From Gari tellinella (lineage: Eukaryota; Mollusca; Bivalvia; Cardiida; Psammobiidae), in contig OV277863.1 in the NCBI GenBank assembly GCA_922989275.2, positions 50,388,999-50,452,998 of the forward strand: DNA of 64,000 nucleotides, in the 5' to 3' direction. The notes beneath the pieces were generated by a model. It was not told where the DNA came from. It ran no database searches and saw only the letters and a list, made by a program, of their open reading frames with translations. The stretch's first letter is position 1, and each line of letters opens with the position of its first letter. Both the position numbers and the translations under genes were made by a program. Below, one piece after another: positions 55,611 through 64,000 of the stretch.

Positions 55611-55913
55611 TTATTGATCCCCGTTTTCTTGTTCAATCAATTCAATGTACCCATCACCTTCCCCTTCCTTTGCTCTCTTGCGCTTATGTTTCTTCTTTTT
55701 CTTCTTCTTTTTCTTCCCACCAACAATGTTAAGGTCAGCATTCAGTCCTTGATCAACGTCAATGTTTTCTTGATCTTCTAGAGTTTTTCCTTCGAGTACA
55801 TTTGCGAAGTCTTCATCTAGATCTCGCTGACTAACGTCTTGCAGCGGTGCGTGGTCAACATGTTGTCTGTCCCTGTCACGTGTCACCATGACTTGGTTCG
55901 TATAATTTGGAAC
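55611..55913 (-). CDS. Gene 2 last exon, lysine-rich C-terminus
   Basis: This terminal exon (303 nt, 100 residues plus stop, phase 0) has acceptor GATTTTGTAACAG. It encodes VPNYTNQVMVTRDRDR, an acidic segment (DLDEDFANVLEGKTLEDQ), a run of nine lysines followed by HKRKRAKEGEGDG, and ends IELIEQENGDQ. The basic run could act as a nuclear-localisation or membrane-proximal polybasic signal. I do not recognise the family. No canonical AATAAA was seen downstream; an AATAGA lies about 30 bases past the stop. The intron separating it from the previous exon (55914-62485) contains the 4.9-kb transposon. Confidence 0.65.
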   Translation of the reverse strand, partial: VPNYTNQVMVTRDRDRQHVDHAPLQDVSQRDLDEDFANVLEGKTLEDQENIDVDQGLNADLNIVGGKKKKKKKKKHKRKRAKEGEGDGYIELIEQENGDQ

Positions 55914-55989
55914 CTGTTACAAAATCACAATGGGGACAATTGTTACACCTTTTCGATTAAACCTCTACTTGCTGATTGCGTCTTCCATG

Positions 55990-56062
55990 CTTTTTGAAAA
56001 CAATTTGGATCCAGATCAGACGCCGCGTCACGCGGCGTCTGATCTGAAGCCAAACTGTTTGA
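55990..56062. repeat. GCAAACA-type palindrome
   Basis: AACAATTTGGATCCAGATC to GATCTGAAGCCAAACTGTTTG around ACGCCGCGTCACGCGGCGT. Confidence 0.6.
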
Positions 56063-56666
56063 CACTCATATTTAGGTTTCTTTACTTGAAAAAAATTATA
56101 TATTCACATTTAAGAAGTTTGGCAAACGTAACTTTCAAAGCAGACGATATCACTCATAATCACTGCGGGATAAAGGTCGATCGACAAATGTAAACGCAAT
56201 ACAATGAAATGTAGAAAAGTACAGGTTGTTAAAAATATTAACCAAGCAATGACGTCAACTAGGGATTGGCGCGTGTCTGATCAAAGTTTACTGGCAAAAT
56301 TGTTACGTAGCAACATAATTTAGACTGCAAATTTACGTAATGGACTACTAGACTAGTCGGATTTTGGGGAAATCAAACTTCTGGAGGCATTTTTGGGGAA
56401 AAGTTGACAGGCCAACTTTTTATCATAATTAAAGTGTACTGAATCCATTTAGGGTGCCTATCACCCTCTCCGGTGCCTTGAAAGCCCCAAAAATGGTAAA
56501 AAACAAAATGGCCGCCAAAACGCTATTTTTCGCTTTTTAATCCAATCTTTTTTAAATATACCTAATACATCTGCTTCTCCTAATCTATATGGTTTATCAC
56601 AACAAATCTTCACAGTAATGTTCCTGGGTTGATTTTCCATCAAAAAATGATAACATGAAGATGTCT

Positions 56667-56682
56667 GGTTGCCATGGCAACC
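56667..56682. promoter_or_regulatory. X-box-like palindrome (RFX-type) in transposon arm
   Basis: GGTTGCCATGGCAACC is a perfect palindrome matching the X-box consensus bound by RFX factors. Related copies occur at 57041-57054, 57207-57222, 60552-60566 and 60923-60938 within the arms of the same element. Confidence 0.5.
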
Positions 56683-57686
56683 AAAGTAAAAAATAGAGAA
56701 ATCTTAAAAAAATAAAATTCTTGTCAAATAAATCTCATGGCCCAAAGCTTAGATACTTTATTGACAACTGGAAAACCGAATGTAAACCATCATTGAAGTG
56801 ATTTGAATCCAGTTTGTTGTCTGTCCCCCTCTCCAATGCAGTTGAAGGCCTAACATTGGTAAACAAATCAACAACACAAAATGGCCACAAAAAACTCTAA
56901 ATTTTCGTTATTCTATGCAGTCTTTCTTGGATTTAATACACCTAATACATTTTCCTCTCATCCACATGGCTGATAAGAACCAACTGTACAAGACTATCTT
57001 TTGGGTCAATCTCTTTAAAATGATTTCATGTAGACTTTCTGTTGTCATGGCAACAAAAGTGAAAAATCAGGTTTTTAGTTATTATATCCAGTTATTCTTG
57101 GATTAAAATTAATACTCCTAATACATATGCTTTTCCTTAACCTCATGGTTTATTAAAGCAAAACTTTACAAGAATGTTCATGGGACGTATCTCCTTAAAA
57201 AAAATTAGTTGCCATGGCAACCAAGGTTAATGAAAAAGAGAAACCTAAAAACCAAGAATTACAAACTTGTACCCCCATCTCCACACATACAAATTGGCCC
57301 CGAACCAGGGTCAACAGTTGTGCATAGACTTATCCTCTATAGGAAAAGAAAGATTGTCAAAAACCACAAAGCTCAAGCTTGTATATTAGCATAACACAGT
57401 AGACCTGTATCTTGTTTGTTTAAATCATCTCCTGGGCTGATGGTTGGCCCCTGCCATCACAAACCGTTCAGTGTTTATAAAAACACGTACAACGCAGAGC
57501 TTAGACATTTTGTGTATAGTACGGCCTAGAAGACATCTATCAATCTTTTTCAAAAGCATATCTCCGTGATAAAAATTACCATTGCCCTATCGTTCTTGTA
57601 AGTTTCTTTTGTCCATGTAAGAACCTCGTGTCAAAAACCTGACTAGGCCCAAAGCTTTGATATCTAGTGTAAATCATCACCAAGTA

Positions 57687-57847
57687 CAGTGCTCTCTACA
57701 ACTACTCTCATTACAAGTATATACCCTCTTTACAACAATGCTTGTCACAGTTGCATAAACAACATTAATTTATTTCAATATACCCCCTCTAAACAACAAA
57801 CACACTGTTTGACTCCCGATGGGTGTTGTTGTAGAGAGGGAGCACTG
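57687..57847 (+). mobile_element. Family E MITE lacking the hairpin
   Basis: TA flanks, ends CAGTGCTCTCTACAAC and GTTGTAGAGAGGGAGCACTG; the palindrome and surrounding ~190 bp are deleted. It lies inside the 4.9-kb transposon, so is younger than it. Confidence 0.68.
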
Positions 57848-58997
57848 TAAAATTCTTCAAAGTTTGTAAAATTTGTGCCATATGGTCAAACATTACTAAT
57901 GAAAAGGATTTGTTTTGTAAAGAATAACGTAGTAGACCTCCAACAGGTTTGTTAAGATCATAGCCCTGGTATCTGGTATCAAAATTGTCCCCTCCCGCGG
58001 CTCTTGTGTCAAATGCTAATGACACAGCTGAACTATATAGAGTCGGTATGGTCCTCTTGTTCAAGCATTTTGATCACACAAATAATGCTTGATGGATAAT
58101 TGAATAAAATGCATCAGCTTCCAAGAGATGTGTTTCCTGAATTTCTGAAATGGAAACTTCTAGCAATTAGATCAAAGTGTTGATTTAATCAAGTTGATCT
58201 AGACAAAAGCCATGGTTTGCTGAACAGAAAGAAGAATGGTGAGAAGGAATTATTTGTATCACAAAGACCACAACTGCCTTAAGAAAGTGAGTTTTATCGT
58301 ATGATATTAGATCCACATAGCAAATTACAAGAGAAGTGTGCCGCTTGAATTTTGACAGACATATCAATATGTAATGTCATGATAATTAGCCCCATGCGGC
58401 TCTTAAAGCCTATTCACAAGACTTCAGGAGACCAATGCATACCTCTTGTATGATCAGAAGAGAGTTAATTTTCCAGCTGCAGTTAAGTTTCTGAAATAAT
58501 ATCCAATATTCTCTCGATGTAGGTGAAATGTTGAACTAGCACTACTGGTCTGCCCGATATAAGTTTATAATGTGACGGATTACGGTATCATGGCAGGTAT
58601 CTATGGACTGATATCATGGTTTTGCTGCACTATATATGTATCTGTCTCAAGAGGACACTATCTCTTTGTAGCTGAAAAACTGTTGGTGAGATGATAAACC
58701 CAATTCACTCATCCAATACTTGTTGATTCTTCAGAAAGCAGACACAAGACATCGAAGACGAATTGGTGTTAGAACTTACGTCGTATATGATTCAATATGA
58801 TTGCCATTGAAGAGTATGCAGATTAGCCAATCATTGTAACAAAGGACTTAGCCATTAAATGACAATGAATTCCTAAATGCAAAGGACAAAGGTAACGCAA
58901 CGCATTTGTTGAGGAAAGCCTTTTACCATGTAAGCACCGGAATGTCAGATTCCAATACCGTTGTAGAAGAACAAACCAGTGATATTTTCATCTCTAT

Positions 58998-59890
58998 TTG
59001 ATACAGAAAGGATTATGTTCTAGAGACAGCAAACATACCGTATCAAATGCTGACCGGTCTATCATACAGTGGACTTGGACTTGGATGAACCATAAGCAAT
59101 TGTCTTTGCTGATAGCGCTTGCTAGGATATTCAGCCATTCTATATCAGATTGTAACAGCAGAAAAAATATGTTCACAAATGTAGGCAACAGCTGCACTAC
59201 TGTCTTCATTATTATTGATGGGCAAGCCTTTCTGATTGCCATTATGAAGACACAGAAAGGTTCTACATTTGAAGATCTTATTGGTTTTTTAATAAACATG
59301 GCAGGTATTATAAGATGTCAATCAAATCTGGGGCATGCAAGAGAAGTGCCAAGGGTATTAGACCCAGTTTGGGTGTTATTTGCTGATATAAGGTACCCCT
59401 GCCAGTTGATTTGGGCAATTCCAAGTAACAAGACTGACTTGTCAGGAGCTCTTTCTCTCTGAACAGGCTGTAGAGCTTGATCAACATGACCAAGTCACAG
59501 TTGTGGCTGGTGGGTTCCCTGATGAGCAAAACGTCAAAAGCCGAATCAAACAAGCCTGATGTAGACACGTAAATACCCAAGCTTGACAAGAGGAGTACAT
59601 CAACGGATTATTTTACTCTTTCTTACAAGCGATGATGATAGTTGTTCTGGTCAGAAACACTAATGTTTTTAATCTTCTACTGTCTCACTGCCATTCAATG
59701 TATTACACCAAATTCTGGCCGAGAGAGCCGGGGTCACAGAAACGAGTATAATATTCCTGGTCACACTATGTTGTATGACCTAACTGTCCTGGAAACCATT
59801 CCAGTCGTGCACGCTTTAACTCGAAGTGATTGACATCCTTATTCCCTAGCCAAAGAAAATAGACTGCATAAAATGTTTTTGCAGAGCATC
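58998..59890 (+). pseudogene. Transposon-borne gene remnant (PIN/XPG-like 'HALTxSD' family)
   Basis: Fragments in several frames align in order with a protein family widespread in marine-invertebrate genomes. In order they are VFIIIDGQAFL with STFEDL, then QVTVVAGGFPDEQNVKS, then VVLVRNTNVFNLLLSHCHSM, then NIPGHTMLYDL with HALTRSD. The family motif is usually D-T-D in the third block; here both acids read Asn, and frameshifts and stops separate the blocks. The similarity is from memory of the family pattern. A nuclease-like role is inference. It is clearly non-functional here. Confidence 0.45.
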
Positions 59891-61527
59891 ATGGAATGCT
59901 GCAAAGCTTTGTAAATAGAATTTTTCAATAAACAAATGCTAAAGATTTATCTGATAAAAAGTACAATATGGAACACTTTGACTCGTTAAACAAGACAGTG
60001 TCAATCTCGGCTGTTTCTCGAGTCACATTCCTTATAGTCGGTCACAACAAGTGATGCATTGTCATTACATGTGAAGCATTCACATTTCCAGACATTAGAG
60101 TAGAGTGAATATCAATGGCTTTCCATCTTAATGATATTAACACCAATATCCAAGTTGTGTTTGAAACTGACTTCCTGTAATTACTATACTAACACTATGA
60201 TTTAACAGTGAAAACTTGTGCGTAATATCCCGTATACTGTCCAGTGTCCGCATCACAATACAAATCCAAGGATAACGACAACTACCACTATGAATAGGAC
60301 CTATATGATATTTTGAATGCAGTATGTCAGTTATAACTAACTCCGCCAATTTCGCTATGGTTATTTTGTACCTATGTACAATGTATAAGTGATTTATACA
60401 TGTACTGGGCAAACAAAAGAACCATGGGCTCCATTGAATAATAGTTGGGCATCGCCCGGGTACCTCTATATTCGCTTCTCTCCCTCTGTGATGTCCAATT
60501 AGCCCAAAGTTAGCAAATTTTGACAAAATTAAACCAACCTGATTTTAACTTTGGTTACCATGGCAACAACAAATTCTGCATGAAATCATTTTTAAAGAGA
60601 TTGACCCAAAACAAAGTATTATACAGTTGGTTGTAATCAGCCATGTGGTTTAGGAGAGGAAAATGTATTGTGTATTTGATCCAAGCAAGACTGCATAGAA
60701 CAACGAAAATTAGCTTTTTGGTGGCCATTTTGTTTTGGTTTTTTACCCATGTTTGGCCTTATATTTCAGTGGAGAGGGGGACAGGCAACACACTGATTTT
60801 AAATCACTTTAATTATGGTTAAAAGGGGGTCTGTCATATATCAATAAAGTATCTAAGCTTTGGGCCATGTGATTTATTTTACAAGAATTTTATTTTTTTA
60901 AGATTTCTCTATTTTTTACTTTGGTTGCCATGGCAACCAGACATTTTCATGTTATCAATTTTTTGATGGAGAATCAACCCAGGAACATTCCTGTGAAGAT
61001 TTGTTGTAATAAACCATATAGATTAGGAGAAGCAGATGTATTAGGTATATTTAATCCCAAAAAGATTGGATTTAATAGCGAAAAATAGCGTTTTGGCGGC
61101 CATTTTGTTTCTACCATTTTTGGGCTTTCAAGGCACCGGAGAGGGTGACAGGCACCCTAAATGGATTTAGCACACTTTAATTATGATAAAAAGTTGGCCT
61201 GTCAACTTTTCCCCAAAAATGCCTCTAACATTTTTTTTGGAGCATATTTCTGAGATTTCCGACCAGTCTATACATGTATTTCATAGAAGAAACATAAAGA
61301 CCGTTACTATGCGTCTGCTCTGGGTTCAAACTGTTTGCATATGTAAATCAAGTCATACTCACAATGCTATTGAATAATAATGTATTTTGTTATGTTATGT
61401 AATTACCTTGTGCCACTGGAGAGGACTTACATAGGCAATGCTTGTTGTCCAATCCATATCATTATTTGCATAAACTATTGTTTAAACCATACTCACCTTT
61501 TACATGTAGGGGTATTGCTTTCTCCTC

Positions 61528-61600
61528 CCTATAACAGCTCCCTCCGAACAACACATACAATCTGTGTATCCTTGTTGTTGTTGAGAAGGAGAAATGTACT
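61528..61600 (+). repeat. Family E MITE end fragments
   Basis: CTCCTCCCTATAACAGCTCC and CCTTGTTGTTGTTGAGAAGG in inverted order; palindrome absent. Confidence 0.45.
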
Positions 61601-61632
61601 TACATGTTCATCGGGTACGTGTTTGATGTTAC

Positions 61633-61877
61633 AGTGGAGAATCTGTTATTCTTTCCCAATAAACGCGTTTACGCTAAAACTATTATTTGCAGTGCAAACA
61701 GTTTGGAGCCAGATCAGACGCCGGGTAACCCGGCGTCTGATCAGGCTCCAAACTGTTTGCCACCAAGATAAACAAGAATTATCAGAATTGTCCAAAAGTT
61801 GTTCTTTTCTACGTTTTTGAGCTTTGCGTTTGCGTACGTTTGCGTTTAAACGGGAAAGAATAACAGATTCTCCACTG
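61633..61877 (+). mobile_element. Family A MITE (TA-type), 245 bp
   Basis: Complete ends and palindrome. Both sides carry TACGTGTTTGATGTTA, much longer than a TA duplication. Confidence 0.8.
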
Positions 61878-62132
61878 TACGTGTTTGATGTTATGTTGAA
61901 GTGTTTGGTCGGCGTTGAGAGTTGGAAGTTTGCTTGGTTCTTGTGATTGGAAGCTATCTTCGATTTGGATTCCTACATATGGTTTCACCCATGCTTTGCT
62001 CTTACCAGTTGAATTCTGTGATATAGGACTGTGTATTAAGTTTTAATTTGATCCGGTAAGCAATCAGATTGAAATAGTGTCTTTATATTCCACAATATTG
62101 ACTATATACCTAACCGACCAATTCCCCTGTTG

Positions 62133-62405
62133 TTCTCTTTATCTCCCCCTATCTCTCTCTTACTCTCTCTCTTTTTCTCTCATGGCCTGCTTGTCTATCT
62201 GCTTCTCCCTTTCAGTCTCTTTCTCCCTCATTCTTTCTCTGTATATGTCGATGTGTTCGGCTGTCTGGCCATGTATATGTATGTCTCTCTCTGTCTCTGT
62301 TCCCTCTGTCTCTCTGTGTATCTGTCTCTCTCAGTCTGTTTCTGTCTCTCTCTTCCTCTCTCTATTTCTGCTCTCTCTCTCCGTCTGTCTGTCTGTCTCT
62401 CTCTC
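62133..62405. repeat. TCTC/CTGT low-complexity tract
   Basis: Imperfect (TCTC)n and (CTGT)n, about 80 bases past the Thr-linker exon of gene 2 in its downstream intron. Open frames rich in Ser/Leu here are by-products. Confidence 0.8.
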
Positions 62406-62485
62406 CCATCCCGTTTTCCATCCACACATACTCCCTCATTTACCTTTTCTGTTCCTGTTAACTTTCATTTTGAAATGTCACCTAC

Positions 62486-62668
62486 CTGTTCTATTGTTAA
62501 GATTTCTTTGTCTCCAGGAACTGTTTGACCCAGTTTAATGTTTTGATCAGTAAACATCATAGGAAGCTTGTCATAGTTATGTGGTGGAACACTCTTTATA
62601 ATTTCACCTTCACCAACAGGCGGTATTGGGGATTGGTTTTCAGTAGTTGTAGTTTCAGTAGTTGTAGT
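62486..62668 (-). CDS. Gene 2 exon with Thr-rich linker
   Basis: This 183-nt phase 0-0 exon has acceptor CTTATATTGTAG and donor CAG/GTAGGT. It opens with two TTTTE-type repeats and continues NQSPIPPVGEGEI, YDKLPMMFTDQNIKLGQ and GDKEILTIEQ. No domain is recognised. The sequence is consistent with an intrinsically disordered segment. Confidence 0.65.
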
Positions 62669-62812
62669 CTACAATATAAGATAACCCGACGTGTTTTAAC
62701 ACATGTAAGCCTGAACATTGCAATGAACTCTCCCTGCATGCTTGTTGGATATACAAAAGCGGTACAGCATTCTATGTGAAACTTCAAAAAGCGACGCAGC
62801 AAACGCTTTTCT

Positions 62813-63072
62813 GTTTGTCTGTCTGTCTGTCTGTCTCTCTCGCTCTGCCTGTCTGTATATTTGTATGTACAAATGTCTACGTATGTATGTATGTCTGCCT
62901 GTCTGTCTGTCTCTATCCGTCTGTTAATTTTCGGTCTCTCTCTTTTCTGTCTCTTTTCTGTCTGTCTGTCTCTCTCTCTCTCTATCTCTCTCTGTCTGTC
63001 TCTCTCTGTCTCCCTCTCTGTCTCTCTCTATAATTATATATATATGTCTCTCTGTCTCTGTCTCTCTCTCCC
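62813..63072. repeat. CTGT/CTCT microsatellite
   Basis: Imperfect (CTGT)n then (CTCT)n. It lies in the intron between two gene 2 exons. Confidence 0.82.
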
Positions 63073-63149
63073 ACACATTGCCCTAGTTTTACTTCGTTCA
63101 AAATAGTTTACAGTTCTTAAATAATGTTTTAAAAGTAAATATCACTTAC

Positions 63150-63207
63150 ATTATTCCTTTGTTGTTCTGTTAACATCTGAGGGTCTATCTTCCTTTTATA
63201 TTTCTTC
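63150..63207 (-). CDS. Gene 2 exon (basic juxtamembrane-like segment)
   Basis: This 58-nt exon (phase 2 in, phase 0 out) has acceptor TTTTTTATAG and a perfect donor GTAAGT. It encodes KKYKRKIDPQMLTEQQRNN, a basic stretch like a stop-transfer or juxtamembrane segment. It joins in phase 0 to the next exon. Upstream exons lie beyond the right edge. Confidence 0.62.
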
Positions 63208-63459
63208 CTATAAAAAAGCTTTAGGTCAAATGCCTATAAAATTTATATATACATCAAATATACAGTCGAACTTCGACATCATAAACTCGCTTAATCGATT
63301 GTTCCATATTGCTGCAGTTGAATTCCATTATTTCGACTTCGTTTAAGTCATACGTGTACATATTTTATTCCAAAGTTAAAACTTGGCTTTGCCAGGTTTT
63401 AACTTTGAAATAAGGATATGTTTGAGTAAAGCTGTACCGTATGGAATGCCGGTCGCGAC

Positions 63460-63840
63460 ATGTCAATTGCTAAATGCTAAATGCTTGTTTGCCAATTACT
63501 AATTTGCAATTTGCTAAGTGCTTGCCAATATGCAACTTGCCAGTTGCTTAATGCCAATTGCCATTTGTCATTAATCTAATTTCTTTTAACTGAAAACTGT
63601 TGTTTCGGGGGTCGAATGTGTACTGTAACACCGTCTAATCGACAAGATGGTGGTCATGAGTGTAAACAATAAACCCACAATACTTTATTTGCTGTTTTGA
63701 CCAATTATGTCAATTGCTAAATGCTAAATGCTTGTTTGCCAATTGCTACTTTGCCATTTGCTAAATGCTAATATGTCACTTGCTAGTTCTACAATGCTTA
63801 TTTTCCAATTGCCAATATGCCACTTGCCATTTGCTTAATA
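63460..63840. repeat. Degenerate TTGCCAAT/TTGCTAAA word array
   Basis: Dense 7-9-base words (TTGCCAAT, TTGCTAAA, TGCTTGT, CACTTGCCA) in two blocks, 63460-63575 and 63705-63840, both opening GTCAATTGCTAAATGC. Confidence 0.6.
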
Positions 63841-63878
63841 GTATTATAAATGTATTAGAATATAGTCTGCATCTAATG

Positions 63879-64000
63879 TTAAGGGTGTATCAATGTCATA
63901 AGCGATTTACAAAGTATTAAACTTTTTTTCCAACATTGTTTTTTTTGGAAGAGCTGTTTATGATGAATGAAAAAATGAAAAAAAAAAAATATGGTGGTGT
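63879..64000 (+). mobile_element. TTAA-flanked GGGTGTATC element, left end, cut by window edge
   Basis: TTAA then GGGTGTATCAATGTCAT, colinear with the first ~120 bases of 2518-3467, including GAGCTGTTTATGATGAATG. Confidence 0.65.

Larger units (their letters stand above)
56350..61270. mobile_element. Decayed 4.9-kb DNA transposon with long inverted repeats
   Basis: The left end (56350 to about 57260) and right end (about 60530 to 61270) are reverse complements of each other. For example, the block reading cctgtcaacttttccccaaa at 61198 matches the left end at 56397-56416 in inverse. Within each arm, related ~380-bp units occur in direct repeat, each with a conserved GTTGCCATGGCAAC palindrome. 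The interior holds a decayed plus-strand gene at 58998-59890. The boundaries are approximate, from where arm similarity stops (GACTAGTC against GACCAGTC). It lies in the last recognised intron of gene 2. Confidence 0.62.

Noticed and set aside
60137..60526. 129-residue minus-strand frame in the 4.9-kb transposon
   Set aside because: No family resemblance, antisense to the decayed transposon gene region, no splice or start support.
62077..63106. Long Ser/Leu-rich frames that look like membrane proteins
   Set aside because: By-products of TCTC/CTGT simple repeats.

Overview
The window looks like nuclear DNA of a marine or freshwater invertebrate, most likely a bivalve mollusc. It is AT-rich and intron-dominated. 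It is packed with hairpin-bearing miniature transposons (MITEs) and contains a tRNA-derived SINE whose 3' part resembles the mollusc Meta/MESC SINEs. It also holds CR1/L2-like LINE fragments and long CTGT/GACA microsatellites. No bacterial operon, rRNA gene or convincing intact tRNA gene is visible. The genus cannot be fixed from sequence alone.

Two host genes can be reconstructed from splice sites, matching phases and domain content, both on the minus strand. Gene 1 runs from about 48.4 kb down to about 8.2 kb. It has a signal-peptide exon (48322-48376), an exon of unknown type (38477-38683) and a 33-nt microexon (35352-35384). Next come a WSC domain split over two exons (33463-33593 and 32178-32313), two Cys-containing modules (30621-30752 and 29765-29935) and a CCP/Sushi exon (28486-28659). 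Then follows a long tandem series of 36-42-nt microexons, nearly all 39 nt, each encoding one Thr/Ser-rich 12-14-residue repeat (27529 down to 11582), and finally a transmembrane exon (8194-8236). Almost every exon is phase 1-1, so the predicted product is a shuffled, mucin-stalked cell-surface protein. Several microexons are visibly decayed. Gene 2 enters from the right edge. Three exons (63150-63207, 62486-62668, 55611-55913) encode a Thr-rich linker and a C-terminal tail with a lysine run.

Mobile DNA fills the introns. A 3.1-kb element with ~650-bp inverted repeats (44185-47291) carries three closely packed minus-strand genes that look like a deletion derivative of a Polinton/Maverick-type element. 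A decayed 4.9-kb transposon with long inverted repeats (about 56350-61270) carries RFX X-box-like motifs in its ends. LINE fragments lie at 19.3-21.5 kb and 51.3-52.7 kb, the second broken by two MITEs. A 1.1-kb element with seven ~156-bp tandem units is at 21609-22753.

The most striking genome-scale pattern is that at least seven MITE families with unrelated ends (TA-type and TTAA-type target sites) carry a near-perfect ~65-75-bp palindrome at or near the centre. The two arms co-vary from copy to copy. Several nested insertions give target-site and relative-age evidence.
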